A stretch of 64,000 nucleotides of DNA from Gemmatimonas phototrophica (GCF_000695095.2 NZ_CP011454.1:2294001-2358000), one strand, 5' to 3'; positions 25,425-35,125 are shown, counted from the stretch's first letter. Notes: generated by a model from the sequence alone, not told the origin. Program-made: numbers and translations.

Positions 25425-26677
25425 GTGCGCTCCGTCTGAGGCGTGTCGTCCATGCTGGGCTCGGCCGATCCAATCATGCCATCGGGCAGTGGGCGGTGGT
25501 CGCCCGCTGTCGCAGCTACGATGCCGTCGCGCAGCCACAAATCGAACGGCGCGCCGGCAGGTAACTGCTTCCAACTGGACAAAGTAGCGCCCCCGGGCGT
25601 TCGCGCCACCGCAAACCCTCGGGCGAGTGTGCTCAGAGGCGACAGGGCCTGCAATTGCCCGGCGACCAACTCCACGCGCGCCCGGCGTCGCTCCACGACA
25701 CGCTGGGCCGCGACCCCGAGGCGTTTCTGCACCTGGGTGAGCGACGCGATGGCGCGGTCTTCCCGACGCTTGGCGGCGGCGGCGAGACGCTTCCCGAGGG
25801 CGTCAACGCGTGCAATTACCTCGCGGCGTGACGGCACCGCCAATTCCGCCGCGGCAGAAGGCGTGGCCGCACGCACATCAGCCACCAGGTCGCAGATGCT
25901 CACGTCCACCTCGTGGCCTACGGCGGAGACCGTCGGGATGGGACAACCTGCCAAGGCCCGGGCTACCCGCTCGTCGTTGAAGGCCCACAGATCCTCCCGC
26001 GAGCCTCCCCCACGGCCAATGATGAGCAGGTCGGCATCATTCCACCGCGCCAGCTTACCAATGGCCGCCACCAGCGATTCCGGGGCGCCCTCGCCCTGTA
26101 CCTTGGCTGGAATGATCACCAGTTCCACATCCGCACTGCGGCTACGGGCCACCGTAATGATGTCGTGCATGGCCGCGCCGTCCGGGCTGGTAATCACGGC
26201 AATCCGCCGCGGAAACGCCGGCAGCGGCCGTTTCCGCGAGGGATCGAGTAACCCGTCCTTTTCGAGCCGCAGCCGCGTCTGCTCGAGCGCTTTTCGCCAG
26301 AGTCCATCGCCAGCGGCTTCGAGTGCCCGTACAGAGAACTGCAGATCGCCTCGCACCGGCCAGACCGTCATCTGCCCAAGCGCCAGGACCTGCATCCCTT
26401 CATCAGGGGGAGCCGGAATGCGCTTGGCCGCAGAGCTCCAAATGACGCAGTTGATCTGCGCCTCGGCATCGCGGAGCGAGAAGTACCAGTGCCCGTTACG
26501 GTGTGCCTTGAAGTTGGTGACCTCGCCCCGCACCCACAGCGGAGGGAAGGCCCCTTCAATCAGATCCTTGGCGGCAGACGTCAAGGTATGCACCGCAATG
26601 GCCGCCTCGGGTGTGCTGCCCGGCGACTCGTCGGCAGGCACCGACGGCCCGTACCCGCTGGTGCGACGCGATGCCAT
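25421..26677 (-). CDS. xseA: exodeoxyribonuclease VII large subunit
   Basis: A protein of 418 aa. N-terminal OB fold (PLWVRGEVTNFKAHRNGHWYF, about residues 38-130), catalytic core with RIAVITSPDGAAMHDII and GRGGGSREDLWAFNDE, and a helical C-terminus with a Leu/Arg-rich coiled region. The ATG at 26677 (MASRRTSGYG) is 13 nt past the folD stop; upstream codons in this frame belong to the folD region. Co-expressed with xseB. Confidence 0.94.
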   Translation of the reverse strand: MASRRTSGYGPSVPADESPGSTPEAAIAVHTLTSAAKDLIEGAFPPLWVRGEVTNFKAHRNGHWYFSLRDAEAQINCVIWSSAAKRIPAPPDEGMQVLALGQMTVWPVRGDLQFSVRALEAAGDGLWRKALEQTRLRLEKDGLLDPSRKRPLPAFPRRIAVITSPDGAAMHDIITVARSRSADVELVIIPAKVQGEGAPESLVAAIGKLARWNDADLLIIGRGGGSREDLWAFNDERVARALAGCPIPTVSAVGHEVDVSICDLVADVRAATPSAAAELAVPSRREVIARVDALGKRLAAAAKRREDRAIASLTQVQKRLGVAAQRVVERRRARVELVAGQLQALSPLSTLARGFAVARTPGGATLSSWKQLPAGAPFDLWLRDGIVAATAGDHRPLPDGMIGSAEPSMDDTPQTERT

Positions 26678-26690
26678 GGTCAGCGCGGCG

Positions 26691-27587
26691 TCAGCGTGCG
26701 GCAACCGCGAGTGTGCGCTCGGCAGCCCGCACCGTGTTGCGCAACAACATCGCAATGGTCATCGGGCCCACCCCGCCCGGCACAGGGGTGATCTTCGATG
26801 CCACGTGCACGGCGCTTTCAAAGTGCACGTCCCCGCACAACCTCGTGCCTTTGGCCTTGGTCGCATCCGGCTTGGTGTTCATCCCGACATCGATGACCAC
26901 GGCACCCGGCTTGATCATGTCGCCCGTGATCATCTCGGCGCGGCCAATGGCGGCAATCAGGATGTCGGCGCGGCGTGTATGAAATGCCAGGTCTTTGGTG
27001 CGGCTGTGGCAAATGGTCACGGTGGCGTCGCCACCGGCGCGCCCCTGCACCAGCAACGCCGCCATCGGCTTACCCACAATGTTGCTCCGCCCAACGATTA
27101 CCGCTTCCGCACCACGCGTATCCACGCCGCTGCGCACGAGCAATTCAATCACACCGGCCGGAGTACACGACACGAAGCCATCCGTGTGGCCGATGAGCAG
27201 CTTGCCCACATTCACCGGATGAAAACCATCGACATCCTTTTCAGGCAGGATGTGGCGGATAACGGTGTCCGGATCGATGTGCGAGGGGAGCGGCATCTGC
27301 ACGAGGATGCCGTGCACACTCGGATCGACGTTCAACCGCTCCACCACCGTCAACAATTCCGCCTGCGTGGTGGAGGCGGGCAAGCGAAGGGTTTCCCCCT
27401 GCATGCCGGCCGCCTTCGAGGCCTTCTCCTTGGCGCCCACATACGTGGCGCTCGCCGCATCATCACCAACCAGGACGACAGTCAGTCCGGGGATGATGCC
27501 ATGTGCCGCAAGGCGGGTCACGTCCGCCGCCACTTCGTGGCGGATGGTTTCCGCAATCGCCTTCCCGTCAATCAACTCAGCGCGCAA
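26691..27587 (-). CDS. folD: methylenetetrahydrofolate dehydrogenase / methenyl-THF cyclohydrolase
   Basis: A 298-aa bifunctional folate C1 enzyme. It has [20 protein letters not shown] with the catalytic Lys, the segment [15 protein letters not shown], and the Rossmann stretch [16 protein letters not shown]. The end [14 protein letters not shown] is diagnostic. The likely start is TTG at 27587 (read [11 protein letters not shown]), overlapping the rny stop by 11 nt; there is no ATG or GTG nearby in frame. Confidence 0.94.
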   Translation of the reverse strand: MRAELIDGKAIAETIRHEVAADVTRLAAHGIIPGLTVVLVGDDAASATYVGAKEKASKAAGMQGETLRLPASTTQAELLTVVERLNVDPSVHGILVQMPLPSHIDPDTVIRHILPEKDVDGFHPVNVGKLLIGHTDGFVSCTPAGVIELLVRSGVDTRGAEAVIVGRSNIVGKPMAALLVQGRAGGDATVTICHSRTKDLAFHTRRADILIAAIGRAEMITGDMIKPGAVVIDVGMNTKPDATKAKGTRLCGDVHFESAVHVASKITPVPGGVGPMTIAMLLRNTVRAAERTLAVAAR

Positions 27588-29163
27588 AGTCCACCGCCCG
27601 GCTTTCACGGATGACCACGACCTTGATCTGGCCGGGGTACTGCAACTCGGATTCGATACGACGGGCAATCTCCTCGGACAGCGCCGTCATCCGCACGTCG
27701 TCTACCTGCTCTGGCGTCACCACCACGCGCACTTCGCGTCCGGCCTGAATGGCAAAGACACGCTCAACGCCGCGGTAGCTCGAGGCGATTTTCTCCAATC
27801 CTTCCAACCGCTTGACGTACGTTTCAAACGCTTCACGACGCGCCCCAGGGCGCGATCCGGAAATGCTGTCACCAGCCTGGACCAACACGGAGACTTCACT
27901 CTCGTGCGGCACGTCATCATGGTGCGCGGCAATGCAGTTCACCACCAACGGATTCTCGCCGTATTTGGTGGCCACTTCCACGCCGAGCTGTACATGGGTG
28001 CCTTCGTGCTCATGAGTCAGCACCTTGCCAATGTCGTGCAACAGGGCGCCGCGTTTGGCGAGTGCCACATCGAGCCCGAGTTCCGCCGCCATCATGCCCG
28101 CCAGCCACGCCACTTCCTTGGAATGGGCGAGGATGTTCTGCCCATAGCTGGTACGCCAGCGCATGCGGCCAATGAGCTTGATCAGCTCCGGATGGAGCCC
28201 CGTGACCCCCACATCATATGCAGCCTGCTCACCGGTTTCGATGATGGCCGCATCCACTTCCTTGCGTGCCTTGGCTACGACTTCTTCGATGCGCCCCGGA
28301 TGAATCCGGCCATCACTGACCAGCTTCTCGAGCGCGAGTCGCGCCGTTTCGCGTCGGACCGGGTCAAAACAGGAGACGACAACCGTGTCCGGCGTGTCGT
28401 CAATAATGACATCGACGCCAGTGGCGAGTTCGAACGCCCGAATGTTGCGCCCCTCTCGCCCAATGATCCGCCCCTTCATTTCGTCGTTGGGCAATGACAC
28501 CGCCGAGACGGTGCTCTCCGCCGTTGTTTCGGCAGCCACCCGTTGCACCGCCAGCGCCACGATCTTCTTGGCCTCACGCTCGGCGTTGCGTTTGGCACTC
28601 TCACGGATTTCCCGCAGACGGCTGGACGCATCAGCGAGCGCTTCGTCTTCCAGACGGCGTACCAGCTCGGCCTTCGCCTGATCGGCACTCAGCCCAGCCA
28701 ACTGCTCGAGTTTCCGACGTTCTTCAGCGATGAGCTTTTCCAGCTCCTGCTCACGACCACCAGCGGCCTGTTCCCGAACGCCGAGTTCCTTGCCCCGCCG
28801 CTGCAACTCCTGCTCGCGACCTTCCAGTGACTCGCGGGCGCGATCCAGCTGCGTCTCACGATCGACAACGCGCTTCTCTTCGCGTTCAACCTCGATGCGG
28901 CGTTGGCGCACATCCTGCTCGTGATTTTCGCGCAGCAGAAGAATCTCTTCCTTGCCGGCCACCACGGCGCCTTTCCGGATGTTCTCTGCTTCACGACGTG
29001 CTTCATCCAGCACCCGTGCCGCCGTTTCTTCCGCCGTTGCCTTGGCCCGCTGCTGTGCAGCAAGCTCGATCGTGCGTCCGGACTTCCGTCCCAGCACGAA
29101 GGCAATGACGGCCGCGATAACACCCACGGCGCCAACAAGCGCCGCAAGGGAAATGTCACCCAT
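27577..29163 (-). CDS. rny: ribonuclease Y
   Basis: A 528-aa membrane-anchored endoribonuclease for mRNA turnover. An N-terminal transmembrane helix (residues 5-25, [17 protein letters not shown]) is followed by a highly charged coiled coil (about 35-200), a KH domain ([17 protein letters not shown], about 215-280) and an HD domain with HDIGK and [10 protein letters not shown]. The ATG at 29163 is preceded by TATAGATCCCC, a possible -10 5 nt before the start, rather than by a Shine-Dalgarno. It follows a 195-nt gap holding the 6S-RNA-like segment. Confidence 0.96.
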   Translation of the reverse strand: MGDISLAALVGAVGVIAAVIAFVLGRKSGRTIELAAQQRAKATAEETAARVLDEARREAENIRKGAVVAGKEEILLLRENHEQDVRQRRIEVEREEKRVVDRETQLDRARESLEGREQELQRRGKELGVREQAAGGREQELEKLIAEERRKLEQLAGLSADQAKAELVRRLEDEALADASSRLREIRESAKRNAEREAKKIVALAVQRVAAETTAESTVSAVSLPNDEMKGRIIGREGRNIRAFELATGVDVIIDDTPDTVVVSCFDPVRRETARLALEKLVSDGRIHPGRIEEVVAKARKEVDAAIIETGEQAAYDVGVTGLHPELIKLIGRMRWRTSYGQNILAHSKEVAWLAGMMAAELGLDVALAKRGALLHDIGKVLTHEHEGTHVQLGVEVATKYGENPLVVNCIAAHHDDVPHESEVSVLVQAGDSISGSRPGARREAFETYVKRLEGLEKIASSYRGVERVFAIQAGREVRVVVTPEQVDDVRMTALSEEIARRIESELQYPGQIKVVVIRESRAVDFAR

Positions 29164-29204
29164 GGGGATCTATACTCCACCGCGCCGAACGCGGGTTGGA
29201 TCGT

Positions 29205-29336
29205 GAGCCGCAAGATCTATTGGTCGGACAGTCACGGCACGCGCGTGGGACGAAACGCGTACCGCGCCACCCGGCGCGCGCGCGTCACTCCCCACAGCAG
29301 CCCTGCCAACGACCGTCTGAAAAGAACGTACGGCTC
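29205..29336 (-). ncRNA. candidate 6S RNA (ssrS-like)
   Basis: The 195-nt zapA-rny gap can fold on the minus strand into one long rod. GAGCCG (29336-29331) pairs with CGGCTC (29210-29205). Further in, GGTCG/CGACC, CAG/CTG and GTGGG/CCCAC flank an asymmetric internal bubble (about 7 and 13 nt) and a GC-rich apical hairpin (CGCGCC GGGT GGCGCG). A rod with a central bubble mimicking an open promoter is the hallmark of 6S RNA, and location next to zapA is common for it. No promoter was found; a GGGGCCGC hairpin at 29344-29370 overlapping the zapA stop lies just upstream. Structure was reasoned by eye only. Confidence 0.4.
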
Positions 29337-29358
29337 GACGGAAGGGGCCGCAACGGGG

Positions 29359-29670
29359 TTACGCGGCCCCGAGGTCCTCGCCCCGTTTCGCGGGGGGCAG
29401 CAAGGGACGAATGTCGGCCGCCAACTGTTTGATGTCCGCGGTCAGCTCTTCCATCGCCATCCGTTCCCGGAACAGATCGTCGGTGATCTGGAGCGCCGCC
29501 AGAATGGCGGCCTTTTGCGTTTCCATGGTGGCGCTACCGTTGAGGATCGCCTTGATAGTCTTGTCCACATGGTCGGCGACGGCCTTGGTATGCTCCTGGG
29601 AAGCCTCGGTGCGCAGCGTGTACTCCTCGCCCATGATGCGCACTTTCACGACGGTCCGCTGATCCATCAT
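29359..29670 (-). CDS. zapA: cell division protein ZapA-like
   Basis: A protein of 103 aa. ZapA promotes FtsZ protofilament bundling at the division ring. The N-terminal beta-hairpin region (VVKVRIMGEEYTLRTEASQEHTKAVADHVD) and following helix (METQKAAILAALQITDDLFRER) match the family. The start overlaps the upstream coiled-coil gene (ATGATG at 29670); the ATG one codon later is also possible. Confidence 0.88.
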   Translation of the reverse strand: MMDQRTVVKVRIMGEEYTLRTEASQEHTKAVADHVDKTIKAILNGSATMETQKAAILAALQITDDLFRERMAMEELTADIKQLAADIRPLLPPAKRGEDLGAA

Positions 29671-30107
29671 CGCTCCGCCCCCTGTCCAATTTGCTGCCGC
29701 AGAAAACGGACCCGTTCCGTGAGCTGGGTGGTCTTCTCTCGGGCTTCCTGGAGGCGCGCGCGCAACCGCTCGTTCTCACGCGCCAGCTCCTGGTCCATGG
29801 CTTCAGGAGTCGCCTTGGCCGATACCTCCTGAAACGCGGCTTGTACCCGGACGACATCCGCCCGGGCCGCCGCCAGCTGCGCCTCCACCGTGCGCGCCTG
29901 AATCAGCGCCGAATCACGGGACTGCTGGGTATCCTCTACCTGCTGGCGGACTTCATCGAGTTTGCCCGTCATCCCGGCAAGGATCTGCTCGAGCTCTCGC
30001 GAACGCGCCTCCGCGGCGAGCGCCCGCCGCCGAAATCCGGCCAGCTGGTCACTCAGATTGCGGACGAGCGTGTCAAGCTCGCGAAAAGCCGAGGTCTCAG
30101 GTCGCAC
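29667..30107 (-). CDS. coiled-coil protein of unknown function between pheT and zapA
   Basis: A 146-aa protein, almost wholly helical with heptad-like Leu/Ala/Val spacing and many Glu/Arg/Gln (RELEQILAGMTGKLDEVRQQ, ENERLRARLQEAREKTTQL). No signal or membrane segment. The GTG at 30107 is used because the pheT stop lies 11 nt inside. The overlap with zapA suggests a role in division, perhaps a ZapB-like partner, but this is inference from position; coiled coils align poorly and I claim no family. Confidence 0.7.
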   Translation of the reverse strand: MRPETSAFRELDTLVRNLSDQLAGFRRRALAAEARSRELEQILAGMTGKLDEVRQQVEDTQQSRDSALIQARTVEAQLAAARADVVRVQAAFQEVSAKATPEAMDQELARENERLRARLQEAREKTTQLTERVRFLRQQIGQGAER

Positions 30108-32532
30108 GAGGACGGATACCCAGTTCCTTGTCGAGAAGCTCCAGGAGGCGGGATCGGCGCCCCTCAATCTCCTTGTCCCGGAGGGTGCGCTCCGGGTGTC
30201 GCCACGTCAACCGCCAGGCCAGACTCCGCACCCCATCCGGAACACCGGGGCCCCGGAATTCGTCGAACAGCTGAACACGTTCCAGCAGCTCGCCGCCGCC
30301 GGTCCGCAGCGCGGACTCCACGGTCGAGGCCGCTATGCCGTCAGGGACCAGGAGAGCCAGGTCGAACTCCGCCGCCGGCGTTGTAGGGAGCGGAACAAAA
30401 CGAACGGCCCTGGTGGCTCCCGACTCACGATCCGCCGGCGCATGGGCGTGCGCGCGGGGCTCGGCGATGTCCTGCGAGGAGATCTCCCCCAGGGTCACTT
30501 CCACCCCCCAGGCGTCTGTTGCCCAAACCGGCTTGTCCAGCGCCACGGCCTCCACCCGTCCGACCACCCCTACCTCAGGCACCGTGATCGTCCACAGCAC
30601 GGGCACGGAAGCGCCAACGAGCTGCACGGGGCGCCCGGGGAAAGCCGACGCCGCAATGCGCTCGGCCAGCTCCTTGGCATCCCACATATCGAAGACGGGA
30701 GGATTGGGCTCCGTAAAGTGCGCCGGGCGACGTGCCCCCATGATGAGCGCGCCCACCCGCACTTCCTCGAGGGGCAATCGACCGGCCCGGGGCGTGAACA
30801 CGTTGCCGATTTCGAACAGCCGCAGGTTGCCCTGCATGTGCGAGAGGTTGTATTCCGCACGGCGCGCGAGCGTATCCAAGATCGACCCGCGGAGAAACGG
30901 TTCATCCTCCGCGAGCGGATTGCGCACGCGAGGCGTGTCGTCGCCGCCCGACGCGGTAAAGGGCATTGGACGCGTTTCCGCGAGTCCCACGCCGACCAGC
31001 GCATCGCGCACCCGACGTGACGCCAGATGGAGCGGATGGTCGGGCGCAGATCCCGGACGGAACGGGCGCAGCTCATCGGGGAGCGCATCAAATCCGACCA
31101 GGCGCGCGACCTCTTCAATGAGATCGACCTCCAGCAAGAGATCATGACGCCACGTGGGTGCCTGCACCGCCAACGCCTCTCCCTGGGTCGATACGACGCA
31201 TCCCAACGACTCCAGACGACGGACGATCTCGTCCACCGGGATTGCCACTCCCAACAGGCGCGCCAGACGCGCTGGCCGAAGCATGACCGGAGCGCGGCTG
31301 GCGGGTGCCGAGCCAACGTCGAGGACTTCCACCACCGTCCCACCGGCGACCTGCGTAATGAGTGCCGCCGCCATGCGGGCTACCTCGGCCGTATTACCGG
31401 CGTCGATCCCACGTTCGTAGCGATAGCTGGCATCGGTGTTCAGCCCCACGGTCTTGCGCACGCGCCGCACGAAGCGCGCGTCAAACACCGCCACTTCCAA
31501 CAGAATGTCGGTGGTATCCGTGGTGACTTCGCTGTGCAGCCCACCCATGACCCCAGCCAGGGCCACTGGAGAAGCCCCGTCACAGATGCAGGTGGTCCCG
31601 GCGACCAGCGGGCGTTCCGTCCCGTCCAGCGTGACGATCCGCTCGCCCTCGCGCGTTTGGCGCACCACAATGGCCCGGCTCTCGAGTTTGGCCAGGTCGA
31701 ACGCGTGTACCGGCTGCCCCAACCCATGCAGGACATAATTGGTCGCATCGACCACGTTGCTGATGCTCCGCGCCCCAATTGCATCCAGTCGCTTTTGCAG
31801 CCACTCGGGACTGGGCCCTACCTGCACCCCCTTGATGACCACCGCCACGTAGCGAGGGCAGCTCTGGGGGTCCGCCAGGGTCACAGAGGCATGCGTGCCC
31901 TGCACCATCGTGGCGCCGCACAGCGTATCACCCAAAACCGGTGGTGCCTGCAGATCCGCTGGCAGGGCCCGAAGCGGCGTGTTCGTGAGCGCACTGATCT
32001 CCCGCGCCAGTCCGACGTGTGACAACAGGTCGGGGCGATTCGGCAGCACATCAAGATCGAGGCGTGCATCGCCCACCGGCAGCACCTCAAGAATGGGCGT
32101 CCCCGGCGGAACGTTGGTCTCGAGGGTCAGGATGCCGTTGTGCTCTTCACCCAGGCCCAACTCGCGCGCCGAACAGAGCATGCCGTTCGACGTCTCGCCG
32201 CGGATCTTGCGCTTCTCGATCTTGAGGCCACCCGGCATCACGGTACCGGTGCGGGCAAACGGATACTTGTTGCCGGCCACCACGTTGGGGGCCCCGCACA
32301 CGACATCGAGCAGCGTTCCACTGCCGTCGTCAACTTTCGTCACCCAGAGGTGATCGGAGTTCGGATGCCGCGCGGCTTCCACCACCTGCGCCACAACGAA
32401 CGAGGACAGATGGGCGCCAAGCGTCTCGATGTTGTCGAGGGTCACGCAATGGCGACTGAGCGCCTCACCAATGTCCTGCGCGGAGTGCGTGTGCGGAACG
32501 AACTGTTTGAGCCACTCGTGCGAGACGATCAT
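30097..32532 (-). CDS. pheT: phenylalanine-tRNA ligase beta subunit
   Basis: A protein of 811 aa, full length. Domains in order: an N-terminal EMAP-like tRNA-binding domain (about 40-150, FVVAQVVEAARHPNSDHL), B3/B4 editing region (about 210-400), B5 helix-turn-helix region (about 400-480), the catalytic-like core and the C-terminal ferredoxin-like anticodon domain (about 715-811, SLAWRLTWRHPERTL). It forms an alpha2-beta2 enzyme with PheS, which overlaps it by 4 nt upstream. Confidence 0.97.
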   Translation of the reverse strand: MIVSHEWLKQFVPHTHSAQDIGEALSRHCVTLDNIETLGAHLSSFVVAQVVEAARHPNSDHLWVTKVDDGSGTLLDVVCGAPNVVAGNKYPFARTGTVMPGGLKIEKRKIRGETSNGMLCSARELGLGEEHNGILTLETNVPPGTPILEVLPVGDARLDLDVLPNRPDLLSHVGLAREISALTNTPLRALPADLQAPPVLGDTLCGATMVQGTHASVTLADPQSCPRYVAVVIKGVQVGPSPEWLQKRLDAIGARSISNVVDATNYVLHGLGQPVHAFDLAKLESRAIVVRQTREGERIVTLDGTERPLVAGTTCICDGASPVALAGVMGGLHSEVTTDTTDILLEVAVFDARFVRRVRKTVGLNTDASYRYERGIDAGNTAEVARMAAALITQVAGGTVVEVLDVGSAPASRAPVMLRPARLARLLGVAIPVDEIVRRLESLGCVVSTQGEALAVQAPTWRHDLLLEVDLIEEVARLVGFDALPDELRPFRPGSAPDHPLHLASRRVRDALVGVGLAETRPMPFTASGGDDTPRVRNPLAEDEPFLRGSILDTLARRAEYNLSHMQGNLRLFEIGNVFTPRAGRLPLEEVRVGALIMGARRPAHFTEPNPPVFDMWDAKELAERIAASAFPGRPVQLVGASVPVLWTITVPEVGVVGRVEAVALDKPVWATDAWGVEVTLGEISSQDIAEPRAHAHAPADRESGATRAVRFVPLPTTPAAEFDLALLVPDGIAASTVESALRTGGGELLERVQLFDEFRGPGVPDGVRSLAWRLTWRHPERTLRDKEIEGRRSRLLELLDKELGIRPRAT

Positions 32533-33539
32533 CGAGCGAACTGCTCCAGGAAACGGACGTCGGAATCGTAGAGAACGCGGATGTCGTTGACGCCATAACG
32601 GGACATGGCGATGCGGGCGGGGCCCATGCCGAAGGCCCAGCCCGTGTACTTCTCACTATCGAGTCCGGCGGCTTCGATCACGTTGGGATGCACCATGCCG
32701 CACCCCAGAATCTCCACCCACCGCAGCCCCTTCCCGTCTCCCAGATCGACCTCGACGTCCATTTGGGCGCCCGGTTCGACGAAGGGGAAATACGAGGGCC
32801 CAAAGCGCACGCGACGCGACGAGCCATAGAAGCGACGCGCAAACTCGGCCAGCGTCGCCTTGAGATCCACGAAGCTGATGTCTTCGTCCACCGCCAATCC
32901 TTCCAGCTGCATGAACGCCGGGGCGTGGGTGGCGTCGAAGAAATCGCGCCGATACACCTGCCCCGGTGCGAGCACACGCACCGGCGGCGCAAAGCGCTGC
33001 AACGTGCGGACCTGTACGGGCGAAGTGTGCGTCCGCAGCAGCGTGTCGTCGCCCAGATACAGCGTATCGTGCAACTCCATGGCCGGGTGATCGGCGGGGA
33101 AGTTGAGGGCCCCGAAATTGTACCATTCCGTTTCCGCTTCCGGCCCGAGGGCAATCGTGAAGCCCAGCTCGCGGAAGATTTCGCAGATCTCGTCGATGAC
33201 GAGGGTGACCGGATGCAACGACCCCCGCCACGACTGACGCGCGGGCATGCTGGCATCAAACGCCGCCGGGCCGGCCGCGGCGCCTTGCCGCGCCCCAAAG
33301 GCCTCAAGGGCGTCCTGAATGGACGTCTTGAGGGTATTGAATGCCCCGCCAGCGGTTCGCCGATCCTCGGGCGGCAGCGCGCGCAACGCGCCCTGAAGCG
33401 CGGCAAGCCGCTCGTCCTTGAGCGCGTTCAGCTGGCCCTTGGCGACATCAAGCCGGGTGGCCGGGTCGAGCCCGTCCAACAGCGCACGGCATTCGAGCGC
33501 GAGCGCATCGGCTTGCGCGAGATAATCGGAGAGGATCAC
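32529..33539 (-). CDS. pheS: phenylalanine-tRNA ligase alpha subunit
   Basis: A 336-aa class II synthetase. N-terminal coiled coil (about 1-85), then motif regions VIDEICEIFRELGFTIALGPE, ALNFPADHPAMELHDT, TSPVQVRTL (motif 2 area) and the C-terminal motif 3 GWAFGMGPARIAM. GTG at 33539 gives a family-length protein; upstream codons in frame fall in the intergenic hairpin and are not conserved-looking. Followed by pheT with an ATGA overlap. Confidence 0.95.
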   Translation of the reverse strand: MILSDYLAQADALALECRALLDGLDPATRLDVAKGQLNALKDERLAALQGALRALPPEDRRTAGGAFNTLKTSIQDALEAFGARQGAAAGPAAFDASMPARQSWRGSLHPVTLVIDEICEIFRELGFTIALGPEAETEWYNFGALNFPADHPAMELHDTLYLGDDTLLRTHTSPVQVRTLQRFAPPVRVLAPGQVYRRDFFDATHAPAFMQLEGLAVDEDISFVDLKATLAEFARRFYGSSRRVRFGPSYFPFVEPGAQMDVEVDLGDGKGLRWVEILGCGMVHPNVIEAAGLDSEKYTGWAFGMGPARIAMSRYGVNDIRVLYDSDVRFLEQFAR

Positions 33540-33565
33540 GAGAGGAATCGGAAACGGGAGCACGA

Positions 33566-33593
33566 AGGGCCGGCATCTTTCGACGCCGGCCCT
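33566..33593 (-). promoter_or_regulatory. stable hairpin in the rplT-pheS gap
   Basis: Arms AGGGCCGGC (33566-33574) and GCCGGCCCT (33585-33593) form a perfect 9-bp stem about 30 nt before pheS. No T-run follows on the minus strand, so it is not a plain terminator; it may modulate readthrough or mRNA stability. Confidence 0.3.
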
Positions 33594-33649
33594 CGCAACA
33601 TAACCACTGCCGGTGGCCGCGTGGCGGCACCACCGCAACACGGCCGACC

Positions 33650-34021
33650 TTACGCGGCCGCTTTCGCTTCGAGGGCCTTGCGCGCCTGTTCGGCAATGGC
33701 GGCAAAGGCTTCGGGCTCACGGATGGCGAGATCGGAAAGCACCTTGCGGTCGATCTCGAGGCCAGCCGCATGCAGCCCGTTGATGAACGCGCTGTACGAC
33801 ATGTCGTGCAGGCGCGCCGCGGCGTTGATACGCACGATCCAGAGGCGACGAAAGTCGCGCTTCTTGTTCTTGCGGTCGCGGTACGCGTAGCGCCAGCCGC
33901 GCTCCACGGTTTCCTTGGCAGCCTTCCACAGCTTGGAGCGGCCACCGAAGGCGCCCTTGGCATGCTTGAGGATCTGCTTTTTACGCTTCAGGCGAACAAC
34001 GTTTGATTTTACGCGTGGCAT
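33650..34021 (-). CDS. rplT: 50S ribosomal protein L20
   Basis: A 123-aa basic protein: [22 protein letters not shown] at the N-terminus and [18 protein letters not shown] further in are L20 signatures. It binds 23S rRNA early in assembly and in several bacteria represses its own infC-rpmI-rplT operon. ATG at 34021, 12 nt after rpmI. Confidence 0.97.
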   Translation of the reverse strand: MPRVKSNVVRLKRKKQILKHAKGAFGGRSKLWKAAKETVERGWRYAYRDRKNKKRDFRRLWIVRINAAARLHDMSYSAFINGLHAAGLEIDRKVLSDLAIREPEAFAAIAEQARKALEAKAAA

Positions 34022-34033
34022 AGTAGGAGATCC

Positions 34034-34231
34034 TCAGGCAAGAATGAGACGCTTGATTCGCTTCGCTTCGCCGTTGGTCTCGACGATGGCGGGGCGGCGG
34101 AGATTACGCTTCCGCTTGCTGTCCTTCTTGGTCAGGATGTGGCTCTTGTAGGCCTTCAGACGCCGCACCTTCCCCGATCCCGTCACGGAGAAGCGCTTCT
34201 TGGCGCCGCTGTGGGTCTTCATCTTCGGCAT
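34034..34231 (-). CDS. rpmI: 50S ribosomal protein L35
   Basis: A 65-aa basic protein starting [21 protein letters not shown], the L35 consensus. Middle gene of the infC-rpmI-rplT operon, with 79 nt between infC and its start. Confidence 0.96.
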   Translation of the reverse strand: MPKMKTHSGAKKRFSVTGSGKVRRLKAYKSHILTKKDSKRKRNLRRPAIVETNGEAKRIKRLILA

Positions 34232-34310
34232 GTTTTACTCACGTCAGCGGTCAACCACCCCGATGTGGGGCGGCCTTTTGTCAGATCACGCGCCAATCAC
34301 CGAATGGTGT

Positions 34311-34829
34311 TCACTTGGGCGCGAGGATCATCGTCATCGATTTTCCTTCCATCGTTGGCGCACTCTCGACTTTGGCCAGATCGGCGAGCTGCTGCGAGAC
34401 CCGCTCCACCACCGCACGCCCCAACTCGGGGTGAGCAATCTGGCGGCCGCGGAACATCAGCGTCACCTTGACCTTGTTGCCTTCTTCGAGGAACTGCCGG
34501 GCATGGCGGGTCTTCGTATCGAAGTCGTGATCGTCGATCCCAGGGCGGTACTTGACCTCCTTGAGATGAATCACGTGCTGCTTCTTCTTCGCGAGTCGGG
34601 CTTGCTTGGCCTGTTCGAACTTGAACTTGCCGTAGTCCATGATGCGGACCACGGGAGGCCGTGCAGCCGCCGCCACTTCTACGAGATCGAGACCAAGCTC
34701 CACCGCCATGGACAATGCTGCGTCCACTTCGAGGATGCCAAGCTGGCTGCCGTCAGCGCCGATCACGCGAACGGGACTGATCCGGATCTGCCGGTTCACC
34801 CGTGGCGGACGCTTCGTCGAATCCTGAAT
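34311..34829 (-). CDS. infC: translation initiation factor IF-3, AUU start
   Basis: A 172-aa protein with the usual two lobes: N-domain (RVNRQIRISPVRVIGADGSQ, LDLVEVAAAARPPVVRIMDYGKFKFE) and C-domain (HLKEVKYRPGIDDHDFDTK, KVTLMFRGRQIAHPELG). No ATG, GTG or TTG lies at the right place. ATT at 34829, with GGAG (34841-34838) 8 nt upstream, gives the family length and N-terminus. AUU is the known IF-3 start codon in many bacteria and underlies self-regulation through codon discrimination. A terminator-like hairpin lies about 15 nt upstream of the GGAG. The start is inferred, the identity is certain. Confidence 0.94.
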   Translation of the reverse strand: MQDSTKRPPRVNRQIRISPVRVIGADGSQLGILEVDAALSMAVELGLDLVEVAAAARPPVVRIMDYGKFKFEQAKQARLAKKKQHVIHLKEVKYRPGIDDHDFDTKTRHARQFLEEGNKVKVTLMFRGRQIAHPELGRAVVERVSQQLADLAKVESAPTMEGKSMTMILAPK

Positions 34830-34843
34830 AGTGCGTACTCCGG

Positions 34844-34885
34844 TAGAAGAAACAGAAAACGCGGACCCCTGTGAGGAGCCCGCGT
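34844..34885 (-). terminator. terminator-like attenuator in the infC leader
   Basis: An 11-bp stem with two GU pairs (arms 34885-34875 and 34869-34859, 5-nt loop) runs into TTTTCTGTTTCTTCT on the minus strand, ending just before the infC Shine-Dalgarno. As there is no gene between the infC promoter and this site, it would act on infC itself. Confidence 0.65.
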
Positions 34886-35097
34886 CGCATACGGCACACG
34901 CCCTCTGACACACGCACAAGTGCGCGCACGGCAAGGGCTGCCGATCCGATGGACTCCTGCAGCACGCCTTGGAGGACAAATCCTCGCGCAAGGGCCGAAG
35001 GGTGGGACGGGCATCGATGTCCGTCCACTTCTCGATTGTAGCCGGACAAGCCCTCCGGGCCGACCGTAAAACCACCACAAACACCTACAACACGATA

Positions 35098-35125
35098 AAC
35101 CTAGACAACCACCGGCCAACGTCAA
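35098..35125 (-). promoter_or_regulatory. candidate promoter of the infC-rpmI-rplT-pheST array
   Basis: TTGACG (35125-35120), 16 nt, TAGGTT (35103-35098) on the minus strand. This gives a leader of roughly 260 nt before infC; nothing coding was seen in it. Confidence 0.45.
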
